A stretch of 6,509 nt of DNA from Bacteroidota bacterium (GTDB lineage: Bacteria; Bacteroidota; Bacteroidia; UBA7662), in NCBI GenBank assembly GCA_016868875.1, contig VGFN01000058.1, forward strand, positions 1 to 6,509. Reading direction: 5' to 3'. Below, piece by piece: positions 1 to 6,509 of the stretch. A model generated the notes under the pieces. The model was not told the DNA's origin and searched no databases. It saw only the letters and a list, made by a program, of their open reading frames with translations. How positions within the stretch are numbered: position 1 is the first letter of the stretch; each line of letters begins with the position of its first letter. Both the position numbers and the translations under genes were made by a program.

Positions 1-1706
1 ACCACATAGACGGAATCAAATACCAACAAAGAGGATTCATGAGGTTCCGTATAAGAGTACCTTCTGGCCATGATGGAATCCATGGGGACGCGGAATGGGG
101 CGTAGGGCTGGCCCGCGGAAATAAACTGATAGTCCAAAACCTCCAAGGTGGTGATCCCAAAGTCTTCAATCACCAAGCCCTTTTTGATCCAAATGCTGTC
201 TCCCCTAAGGCGGGTATCGATATCCGTTGAACCGTTGTTATCTGGACGCAAGGTTATTCCCGTCCAAGGGCCCACACCGTCCTGGAAGATGATCCTCCCA
301 TAATCCGCAGGATCCAAGGTGGACATGATCCTACCTCGGATTTGCATGCTATCCAATACCATTCCATCGTAAATGGAGCGTCCGCCAATTACCGGTGATT
401 CTTGAATCTCCGATACCCGGGTAATTCCTCCATTCATCACCCTAAACAACCCAAAAGATTGTATCGTATCTGGTTGCACGCCATTGTTGTTTTGGTTATC
501 GGTGGCCCGGATATAGTAATGATAATAGGCCCCGTTGGTGGTGAACATAGACCCTGGAATAACCGCCTGAAAGGAATCCGGTGCGACCAAAGTCATGGCA
601 ACCGAATCGTAGGGTCCTCCGGAAACACCGGGGGCATAAAACAATTTGGCTGCGGTCACCGAACCGTCCAAGTCCACAATGCGGGCTCCGATGCGCACCG
701 TATCCCCTACCTTGGGCACCGATGGTCTCGCCTTCCAATTGCTGATATAAGGAGGTGATGCCATCACCGAACCCAGATCCGAAGGGGTCAATGGAATAAT
801 CTCATACCTTGGGTACAGGTTGCCAAAATTGGTTTCGGTGATTACACCACGTACGTGAGAAAAGACCTTACCCTGTTGAACAAAAACCGGTGCACCAGGA
901 TTCGGAGTAACCGATGCAGTTGATGAGACGAACGGAGGACGAAAGAAACGAACCGCATCGCGAACATTGATTTCGGAACCGGACGCATCCCTCAACATCC
1001 AACTGACCCTGCCACCGCTAAAAGTGCTCACGTTGGTGACCAGCACATTGTTAAATTGCACATACATCCCCTCGTATGGTTCTCCGCTGGGCTTCTGAAT
1101 TTGTTGTGGAACGGCTGGATTGTTTGGATCATAGACCATGAACAAGTTCATGAAAGAAGGCCGTGGAGGACGAGGAGCGCCGAACCCCAAAACCGAACTG
1201 GCTACCCCAATTAAGTTCAATTGAGTTTCCCCGGAATTGGGCGATGCATCCTGGTATTCTGCCACGATGCCGGTACATTCCACAATATTGCCAACCTGAA
1301 AATTACTAAAAAAACCAATGGCTGCAGAGTCCGCAAGATTTGGTAAACGAACAAGCAAGCCCTTCCATACCCCATCGGCCAAACCCAAGGTATCCACCAG
1401 ATAGGTGGCTTTCCATGAGGTACTGAGCGCGTGATCACGGGGATTGAGAACAACCATACCTCGAACCCTCACCGTATCCCCCATATACCTAGACAAGGTT
1501 TTGCCAGTGAGCAAGGTATCCGGATGCACCCACTGAATGGAATCGATGGAACGCAAAGGGTAGGTTTGAGCATTGGCTCGCGATAATCCTAGAAAAGACA
1601 GCAAAGCCGCGAAAAAGAACGAAAAAGGCAGAAACCTTTTGACAAAAGTTCCATTGGATGCATCTGCAGGAATTTGCCCGAAGGCAGAAGGTTGGTTTTT
1701 GATCAT
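1..1706 (-). CDS. Secreted multidomain protein with OB-fold-like and Ig/FN3-like modules (3' end beyond window)
   Basis: The frame is open without interruption from ATG at 1706 to the window edge (568 codons plus two bases), so the C-terminus is missing. Residues 23-45 form a signal peptide: KR, a hydrophobic core (FLPFSFFAALLSFLGL), then a cleavage site after ANA with mature Gln46. About residues 66-165 form a beta-rich module beginning GDTVRVRGMVV. A similar module at about 205-312 includes YEGMYVQFNNVLVTNV and ends YEIIPLTPSDLG. Residues 318-418 resemble an Ig/FN3 fold (GDTVRIGARIVDLDGSV, later YHYYIRATDN). A third OB-like module starts near 428 (MQIRGRIMS, IIFQDG) and runs off the edge. 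The OB-like modules recall those in large exported Bacteroidota proteins, some with nuclease or lamin-tail domains; no catalytic domain is visible here. A T9SS sorting domain would be expected downstream but cannot be seen. The ATG is the first ATG, GTG or TTG codon after the in-frame stop at 1812-1814. No Shine-Dalgarno is present; an A-rich AAGAAAACC precedes the ATG. Gene identity is strong, function unknown. Confidence 0.88.
   Translation of the reverse strand, partial: MIKNQPSAFGQIPADASNGTFVKRFLPFSFFFAALLSFLGLSRANAQTYPLRSIDSIQWVHPDTLLTGKTLSRYMGDTVRVRGMVVLNPRDHALSTSWKATYLVDTLGLADGVWKGLLVRLPNLADSAAIGFFSNFQVGNIVECTGIVAEYQDASPNSGETQLNLIGVASSVLGFGAPRPPRPSFMNLFMVYDPNNPAVPQQIQKPSGEPYEGMYVQFNNVLVTNVSTFSGGRVSWMLRDASGSEINVRDAVRFFRPPFVSSTASVTPNPGAPVFVQQGKVFSHVRGVITETNFGNLYPRYEIIPLTPSDLGSVMASPPYISNWKARPSVPKVGDTVRIGARIVDLDGSVTAAKLFYAPGVSGGPYDSVAMTLVAPDSFQAVIPGSMFTTNGAYYHYYIRATDNQNNNGVQPDTIQSFGLFRVMNGGITRVSEIQESPVIGGRSIYDGMVLDSMQIRGRIMSTLDPADYGRIIFQDGVGPWTGITLRPDNNGSTDIDTRLRGDSIWIKKGLVIEDFGITTLEVLDYQFISAGQPYAPFRVPMDSIMARRYSYTEPHESSLLVFDSVYV
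1572..1706 (-). other. Signal peptide of the left gene
   Basis: Residues 1-45 of the left protein. The positively charged pair Lys23-Arg24 is followed by a hydrophobic run and the motif RANA before Gln46, a good signal peptidase I site. The n-region is unusually long, about 22 mostly polar residues before the Lys-Arg pair. No ATG, GTG or TTG codon lies closer to the hydrophobic core, so a shorter start would need a rare initiator. Confidence 0.75.
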
Positions 1707-1768
1707 GGTTTTCTTGGATAAGGAGGATAGAAAAAATGAAATTGGTAGAAGTAAAGTGGCAAACAGGA

Positions 1769-1800
1769 GCGCTCTGTTGATTAATCCACGAACAGTGCGC
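1769..1800 (-). repeat. Inverted repeat in the intergenic region
   Basis: GCGCTCTGTT (1769-1778) pairs with AACAGTGCGC (1791-1800) over ten positions with one T-T mismatch. The 12-base loop contains the perfect palindrome GATTAATC (1779-1786). There is no T-run after either arm on either strand, so it is not an ordinary intrinsic terminator. It lies at or just after the predicted start of transcription, which fits an operator site or a stem-loop at the 5' end of the mRNA. Confidence 0.5.
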
Positions 1801-1801
1801 C

Positions 1802-1836
1802 CAAAAGTAAGTTAGGGGGATGAAATCTAAATCAAA
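1802..1836 (-). promoter_or_regulatory. Candidate Bacteroidota-type promoter for the left gene
   Basis: On the minus strand a TACTTTTG (1802-1809) fits the Bacteroidota -7 consensus TAnnTTTG at all six fixed positions. A TTTG (1833-1836) lies 23 bases upstream, at the long end of the spacing I recall for the -33 element. Transcription would start near 1795-1797, leaving a leader of about 90 bases before the ATG at 1706. A TAGATTTC lies just upstream and matches the -7 box less well. Short motifs in AT-rich DNA arise by chance, so this is a candidate only. Confidence 0.35.
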
Positions 1837-1851
1837 TCCAAAAATTAAGGC

Positions 1852-1876
1852 AAAAAGTTTAATCGACTTCAGTCAA
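1852..1876 (-). terminator. Weak possible terminator at the end of the large hydrolase gene
   Basis: On the minus strand TTGAC-TGAA-GTCGA (1876 down to 1863) can form a five-pair stem, one pair being G-U, with a four-base loop. It overlaps the TGA stop. A run of five T (1856 down to 1852) follows six bases after the stem. The stem is short and not GC-rich, so termination would be inefficient at best and read-through into the left gene is plausible. Confidence 0.15.
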
Positions 1877-2127
1877 GGAGAAATTATCCACTTCAGGGGG
1901 CCTAGAGTTGGCCGACCAGGCGCTTGAATCCTGACCCAATAGGCCCCAGGCGGTAGATCAGGAGCGATAATCCCCCCATTTCGTAGCCCTTCACGGTGAC
2001 AAGGCTGACCCAAAATACCCGTTGCCATCGGGTACCAATCTGCTTGGGCCAGACCAGACTCACTTGCAGGTCCAGTCCACCGCAAAACCTGGCCAGACCT
2101 TATCGGATTAGGCCCCAATAATTGCTG
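1873..2127 (-). other. T9SS type A-like C-terminal sorting domain
   Basis: The last 84 or so residues follow the layout of T9SS type A C-terminal domains: a PNP motif (LLGPNPIRSGQ, Pro near residue 1462), a strand after it (VLRW), a late LPPGAYWVRIQ strand, and a short terminal strand after a basic residue (LKWIISP). This signal is read by the type IX translocon in the outer membrane and is usually removed or used for surface attachment. The domain is divergent: the middle (about 1480-1520) contains a Cys and little of the usual pattern. Confidence 0.7.
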
Positions 2128-5100
2128 TTCTGTTGGATTGACACCCTTCACGGTCACCAACCCAAGGGGATCTAAGGTACTCTGTGGGGCCATCCCGCTC
2201 CGCTGAAGCAGATTTGAATTTGGGCCCCAAAGGCAAGGTGATGGGGTATGCTTGTCACGACCAAGAGCCTCCGATTGGCTGCGAAACGTTTCTTGGCCGC
2301 AAGAATTCATCCATTGGGTCCATCGGCGTTGAGCTGCTGTGAGGTTTCGATCTTGATGACCACCGCTCCGCTCCATCCATCCCAAAAGTTCCAGGCTTAA
2401 TTGAGCCCAGTATTGGATCACGATGGAATGATGAGAAAGTCCGTTGCATGCAATTTCCATGCTTTGGCAGGTGCTGTTCCAAGTGCTTAACAATGCTCGT
2501 CGCCGATTCGTCAAATTCAAAGCAGAAGGGGTTGCCCATTCATTGGCAATTTCATGGAGACCCTGGACCAAGGCCCGCAAGGAGTCGGCAAAGTTGCGGC
2601 TCAAGGCAGGCAGGTTCCGCTCGAGGACATAGGCAGGCCCACCGCCTGTTGCCATACGGTTTTGGCAAGCAAGGGCAGAAGAACTTGACCCGCTTCCTAA
2701 ATAAACCAAGGGGTTACCATCCCAATCCACCAAATTGGCCGGGATCAAGCCTCCTCGCAGGCTCATTCGATTGCCCTGCAATTCCAAACCGTACAGTCCT
2801 CCCCTTTGAGGAATCAAATACTGCAAGGCCAAGCCGCTCAGCATCCCATCCAAATGCCAGCCTGTTCCACTGAAGGAGTTTCCACCGTTTCGTAAATACA
2901 GTAAATCCACCTCCTCCAAATACAGGGCCGTTCGGTTGTTTCCAAATTGATTCAATGCCCCATCACCCAACCATACTTGGGTATTCCCCGCATACCATCC
3001 TGTTTCGTTGCGGGCAAAACCACTGCACAGCACCTCAACCCTTAATTGACCAAAGCTGAACATGCCGGTGCGGTTGGAATCCAACCTGCATTCCTGAATA
3101 CGCAACAATGCCCCTGCCTGACCCATGACATCCACCCCACTCACATGACCAACCCATTCTGATTGCAGCGCACGGCTAAGACCCGTGATGTCGTAGCCAC
3201 GCCAACCAATACGGTTGTCTCGGAATCGGCAACGAAGCAAATCAATTCCTGCCGAATGGGTTTCCAAACCGATTTCGTTCCCCGTGAATTCAAGATCCCT
3301 CAATTGAGGATTGGTCATGACCCCAAAAAGATGGAGCCTAAGGCCGGTTTGCATGTTGGTGATTTGCGCCTGAGAAAGATTCCTAAGGGCTGACCCGTGC
3401 ACCACCCAGGCTGCCCCCGGTCTTAGATTGGAATTCTCGCCGATTTTGCAACCCTGCACCGCCACCGGTCCATAACATTCCCATATGGAACCCGTGGTGA
3501 TTCGAACCCTGCACGATTCCAACAATACAGAATCTCGCAGGGAACCCAATTGCCACTGTCCCTCGATCACCAAGCGCAAATGTTCGGAAGATCGCCCTCT
3601 TAATTCCAGCGATGCCCCTGCCCCAAAAGACCAGCGAGAAGAATTTTGCCTCGCATTGACCCACAGAATACCTCCCCCTGTGGGGGCGAACCGAGCACCG
3701 GGATGCAGGATAACCTGTCCATGGATTTCGAGAATGGAAGAATCGCCTTGCAATTCCACCACAGCGCCGGGATGAATTTCCAAAACAGTTCCGGTATCCA
3801 AGCGCAGCCTGTACCCGTTTTGTATGGTCAAACGACTGCCTCGATGAAGAATCAAACGAGTTCCGGATGCAAAACGCACCAAAGAAGCATCAGAACCCCA
3901 GCCACCGCCGTGCCGACCTATTTGCATCAAGGCATCCGTCCCGAGTTCAACCCGAACGGAATCGCAGGCACTTGCCACCGTGGCAATTTCCCGGTCCGCA
4001 TTCGTGGGCAAAAACCTTGTGTGCGCAACCCCGTTCACCCGCAACATTCCTCCGCCAAAAATGCGCAATCCGGAGCCCGACCCAAGGCTTATGGATGGAA
4101 TCCGAATATCCGTATTGAAAGGAAGGTAAGGTACAGAAAGAAGATGCCACCCGAGATCCAACGTATCTCCTTGTACCATGGTGAGGGGCCTGGAAACCTG
4201 AGCATTGGAAGAGCGCATCCAATCCGTGGCTCTGCCTGCCCATGCCCGGTAAACCATGGCATGAGGATCATTGGCGTGATGCTCCCCCCACAACGGCCTG
4301 CTGATCCAACGTTCAAAGTTGGAGATGCTCCATGGAGTTTGTATGGAAACCACCGGGACAAAGGGCGATGAAGTCAGGTTCAGTGCTGAAACCGAACTCA
4401 CAAAGGTGTGCAGGGAGACAGGTTCGGTGCTTTGCACAAAACGATCAGCGCTCACCACTCCGAATCTAGAATAGTCCCCCGGAACATAATCCACACCAAA
4501 GCGAGGCAAGGTATTGATGACCGAGTAAACCCCCAAACGATTCCGAACGAGGTGACTTTGCCAATCCCTTTCCAGCATGGTTCGAAAACGATTGTGGATT
4601 CCTGCAGCTACCACTTGCCTTGAGATCAAAAACCAAGGAGTCCATGGCGGATAAGCCATGATGGCTATTTTGTGAATCAACGCATTCAGTGCCAAAGAGC
4701 CAAGACCTTTGAGGTAGTTTCCGTATTGGCGTTGTATATCTGCAAAATTGCTTTGAATGTCGTTTCCGGCCAGGTAAACCGTATCCAGGGCCGGCATGGA
4801 TGGTGAGTGAACCAAGACATGCCCTCGGTTTCGAAACAGGTACATCCTTTGAGAACCCATATCCCGGAAGGAACGGAAAGGCAAGGGAAAAGTGCAAGGC
4901 GCCCAGGCCCCAGCATCCATCGAAAAAGCGATTTCTCCGGATCGTATGCTGTCCCAGGGCGTGGAGGCATGCCTTCCTTGCCGCAAACCTGCCAATGACC
5001 CATTGGTAAAGGCATAATTACGCGACTGCCTGGGCAAGCCCAACGAATCCAAGAGGACCATAAGCCTCTCGTGAAATTGCTGCAAGGTTGGGTCGTAATG

Positions 5101-6509
5101 GTAAATGAGCATTTGAGCGGCGGCCGGAGATCGCAATACATAATGCAATTGCTGACGATGCCGCTCCATGCGTCCCATTAAATTCCCCCTAAGGACCCCA
5201 TCAGCCAAGGCGTTTTGGGCACTCAAGGGAAGATTAGCCCCTCGGTGGGGGGTGGACAAGGTACCGAACGAAGAAACCCCGTGGCAACAACCGGACAATT
5301 CCATTTGCCTCAGGGCCACCCTGGCAATCAATCCCCCCATACTTGCTCCTACCACATGCAGGGGTGCTGTCAAAGGGGTCAATCCTGCGGATGCACGGGT
5401 AGAGTCGCATATTCTCTTGATTTGTTCCAACAACGAAATAAGCGCCTCGGAATTCTTCTCCACCGAAGCATGATTGCTCTGAAAATCCACAAAAACCAGA
5501 TCAAAACCTTGCCTTTCCAACGAATCCAAAAGCATAGGCAAATCCGCCAATTGGCTGTATCGTTCAGGAAAAGCCCCCGAACTCACCGAGGCCCAATGGA
5601 TATCCCCATAGCCCTGATGGTTACCGGGCACATCTTCGTTGGATCCGTTAACCCAGACACCCCCTTCGAAACCTTCCACCACCACAACAGGCTCCCGTAA
5701 TCCATAAGGGGTATAACGGGACCTTTTGAGGAAAGCCACGGCTTTGCCCATTTGGCCTGCAGATTGGGACCTGCACGCGGTAGGCCCGCTGTACAAAATT
5801 CGGTCCGGAGCCCCCCATCGCATTTCGGCCCATTGCAGTGGAATTTGGCTTACCTGATCACCAAGGACGAGGCCATTGGCTTGAACCCAACGGACCTTTA
5901 CGGTCTTGTGGCCAAAATGCGTGTACTGCCATTGCAAGATTTGACCTGGCCAAACCCTGCGCCATCCCAAACCGTCCCCCATATCCACCTGCGGATAGAA
6001 TCCTGAATCGTTACTTACCCAAAAGGAAGGAGGAACCATGAGACGGAGCACTTGGTTAGCTCTGGTCCCGTACAAAATCGCACGATCCAAAACAGCTTGT
6101 ACAAAATGCCTGTGCACAGACCACCCGCCCAAGACCTCTGCAGTATCAGGCGTGTAGAGGGTATCTATAACCACATAAGGGGGCAATGTTCCGTTGGGAA
6201 ACCAAAGCGTGTCCCGAAGGCGACGCGGTGCAAGGGCCAACATAAGTCGATCCGCCAAAGTATCGTAAATCAGCAGGCCCTTGTCCATGGCTGAATCGGA
6301 AATTTCACGATGCCTCAGGTTCATCAACCGTAATTGCAGGTCCATAACGGGTACCCTTTGGATAGACGGTAAATGCATCTGACCTGCATAGCGAATACTA
6401 TCGGCATAGTCATCCATGCCCTCTGGCCTCAGCCGCATAAGATTCGAAGTCGTATAAGCCCCGTAATAAAAGAGTCTGTAATATTCCTCCCAATCCGTCA
6501 AATCCGCAG
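1873..6509 (-). CDS. Giant secreted PGAP1/lipase-like alpha/beta hydrolase with beta-helix and T9SS sorting domain (5' end beyond window)
   Basis: The frame stays open to the right edge. A TTG at 6499-6501 is the first possible initiator but is probably an internal Leu, because no signal peptide follows it and the preceding codons are open. Residues are numbered from that TTG. About 1-265 is an N-terminal region with a PKD-like motif, DMGDGLGW, near 172. About 268-765 is an alpha/beta hydrolase domain: strand VVVVEGFEG near 272, FVDFQSN before the elbow, nucleophile Ser387 in VVGASMGGLIARVAL, and STPHRGANLPL around His419. Candidate acid and base are Asp517 (PWDS) and His747 (NDPH), with His698 (LHTF) as an alternative; these are inferences. 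About 775-1250 is a beta-helix-like stretch. About 1298-1400 is helical. Residues 1459-1542 form a type A-like T9SS domain with GPNP, PPGAYWVRI and terminal KWIISP. The stop is TGA at 1873-1875. The likely role is a surface or released esterase; substrate unknown. The next gene lies 166 bases downstream on the same strand. Confidence 0.9.
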   Translation of the reverse strand, partial: ADLTDWEEYYRLFYYGAYTTSNLMRLRPEGMDDYADSIRYAGQMHLPSIQRVPVMDLQLRLMNLRHREISDSAMDKGLLIYDTLADRLMLALAPRRLRDTLWFPNGTLPPYVVIDTLYTPDTAEVLGGWSVHRHFVQAVLDRAILYGTRANQVLRLMVPPSFWVSNDSGFYPQVDMGDGLGWRRVWPGQILQWQYTHFGHKTVKVRWVQANGLVLGDQVSQIPLQWAEMRWGAPDRILYSGPTACRSQSAGQMGKAVAFLKRSRYTPYGLREPVVVVEGFEGGVWVNGSNEDVPGNHQGYGDIHWASVSSGAFPERYSQLADLPMLLDSLERQGFDLVFVDFQSNHASVEKNSEALISLLEQIKRICDSTRASAGLTPLTAPLHVVGASMGGLIARVALRQMELSGCCHGVSSFGTLSTPHRGANLPLSAQNALADGVLRGNLMGRMERHRQQLHYVLRSPAAAQMLIYHYDPTLQQFHERLMVLLDSLGLPRQSRNYAFTNGSLAGLRQGRHASTPWDSIRSGEIAFSMDAGAWAPCTFPLPFRSFRDMGSQRMYLFRNRGHVLVHSPSMPALDTVYLAGNDIQSNFADIQRQYGNYLKGLGSLALNALIHKIAIMAYPPWTPWFLISRQVVAAGIHNRFRTMLERDWQSHLVRNRLGVYSVINTLPRFGVDYVPGDYSRFGVVSADRFVQSTEPVSLHTFVSSVSALNLTSSPFVPVVSIQTPWSISNFERWISRPLWGEHHANDPHAMVYRAWAGRATDWMRSSNAQVSRPLTMVQGDTLDLGWHLLSVPYLPFNTDIRIPSISLGSGSGLRIFGGGMLRVNGVAHTRFLPTNADREIATVASACDSVRVELGTDALMQIGRHGGGWGSDASLVRFASGTRLILHRGSRLTIQNGYRLRLDTGTVLEIHPGAVVELQGDSSILEIHGQVILHPGARFAPTGGGILWVNARQNSSRWSFGAGASLELRGRSSEHLRLVIEGQWQLGSLRDSVLLESCRVRITTGSIWECYGPVAVQGCKIGENSNLRPGAAWVVHGSALRNLSQAQITNMQTGLRLHLFGVMTNPQLRDLEFTGNEIGLETHSAGIDLLRCRFRDNRIGWRGYDITGLSRALQSEWVGHVSGVDVMGQAGALLRIQECRLDSNRTGMFSFGQLRVEVLCSGFARNETGWYAGNTQVWLGDGALNQFGNNRTALYLEEVDLLYLRNGGNSFSGTGWHLDGMLSGLALQYLIPQRGGLYGLELQGNRMSLRGGLIPANLVDWDGNPLVYLGSGSSSSALACQNRMATGGGPAYVLERNLPALSRNFADSLRALVQGLHEIANEWATPSALNLTNRRRALLSTWNSTCQSMEIACNGLSHHSIVIQYWAQLSLELLGWMERSGGHQDRNLTAAQRRWTQWMNSCGQETFRSQSEALGRDKHTPSPCLWGPNSNLLQRSGMAPQSTLDPLGLVTVKGVNPTEQQLLGPNPIRSGQVLRWTGPASESGLAQADWYPMATGILGQPCHREGLRNGGIIAPDLPPGAYWVRIQAPGRPTLGPLKWIISP
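2752..4179 (-). other. Beta-helix-like repeat region of the large hydrolase
   Basis: About residues 775-1250 are built of short beta-strand units with turns at Gly and Asn. The first part (about 875-950) has strictly alternating hydrophobic residues, for example RLILHRGSRLTIQNG and VLEIHPGAVVELQG. This is the pattern of left-open beta-solenoid rungs that often precede right-handed parallel beta-helices in Bacteroidota exported proteins. The second part (about 1060-1210) has rungs of the form LRDLEFTGNEIGLETHS and LLRCRFRDNRIGWRG, with an N-x-x-G-hydrophobic turn repeated. Such folds are common in polysaccharide-binding or polysaccharide-cleaving proteins and adhesins. No pectate-lyase catalytic motif is recognisable, so a binding or scaffold role is an inference. 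Confidence 0.65.
4207..5700 (-). other. Alpha/beta hydrolase (PGAP1/lipase-like) domain
   Basis: This is the catalytic part of the large protein, about residues 268-765 counted from the TTG at 6501. The order matches a lipase-like fold: an oxyanion-side strand (VVVVEGF), a helix after FVDFQSN, strand LHVVG, elbow G-A-S-M-G with Ser387, helix LIARVALRQME, then STPHRGANLP. From memory, related Bacteroidota PGAP1-like proteins carry an Asp-Ser/Thr-Pro-His-x-Gly-Ala-Asn motif at this place; here Ser occupies the Asp position. The PWD (Asp517) and NDPH (His747) motifs are the best guesses for the rest of the triad. The domain is larger than a minimal lipase, so it may hold a lid or insert between Ser387 and His747. 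Confidence 0.75.

Noticed and set aside
402..758. A 118-codon plus-strand frame in the left part
   Set aside because: It lies antisense to the continuous 568-codon minus-strand gene, and its product looks like random composition.
1217..1453. A 78-codon minus-strand frame, and another at 496-738
   Set aside because: Both are in a different minus-strand frame from the 1706-to-1 gene, which has a signal peptide and coherent domains through both stretches.
1769..1800. The inverted repeat as an intrinsic terminator
   Set aside because: No T-run follows either arm on either strand, and the 12-base loop is long for a terminator.
1573..1815. A plus-strand 80-codon frame covering the intergenic gap
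   Set aside because: It overlaps the signal peptide and leader of the left gene. Its Lys-rich product has no recognisable domain, and it has no promoter or ribosome site I can support.
2752..4179. The beta-helix region as a DNA-level tandem repeat or CRISPR array
   Set aside because: The periodicity is in protein strand pattern only. I see no repeated identical bases at regular spacing.
3646..4371. A 241-codon open frame on the plus strand opposite the beta-helix region
   Set aside because: It is wholly antisense to the well-supported hydrolase gene. Its translation is rich in Pro, Arg, His and Asn with no fold pattern, as expected from a shadow frame.

Overview
The window holds two co-directional minus-strand genes, each cut by a window edge, and a 166-base gap between them. 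Everything points to a member of the Bacteroidota. The larger protein ends in a domain resembling the C-terminal sorting signal of the type IX secretion system (T9SS). The gap carries a Bacteroidota-style promoter motif instead of -35/-10 boxes, and no Shine-Dalgarno sequence sits in front of the one visible start codon. Base composition is roughly balanced, and long antisense open frames are common shadows. I cannot place the genus.

Right part (1873-6509, minus): a very large secreted protein, at least 1544 residues, whose N-terminus lies beyond the right edge. In order it has a PKD-like N-terminal region, a PGAP1/lipase-like alpha/beta hydrolase domain with a G-A-S-M-G nucleophile elbow, a long beta-strand region resembling a right-handed parallel beta-helix, a helical segment, and a T9SS type A-like C-terminal domain. 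It is most likely a cell-surface or released esterase/lipase-like enzyme of unknown substrate.

Middle (1707-1872): intergenic region. It has a candidate promoter (TTTG, 23 bases, TACTTTTG) reading toward the left gene, a 10-base-arm inverted repeat that would start at about the transcription start, and a weak hairpin at the stop codon of the upstream gene.

Left part (1-1706, minus): the first 568 codons of a second exported protein. It has a signal peptide, then OB-fold-like beta modules alternating with an Ig/FN3-like module. Its C-terminus is outside the window. This gene is easy to miss because it has no stop codon inside the window.

The two genes may be co-transcribed, but the gap and candidate promoter suggest the left gene can be transcribed separately. 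Both products are predicted to be exported. I see no mobile element, CRISPR array, RNA gene or defence system, and no evidence that the two proteins act in one pathway.
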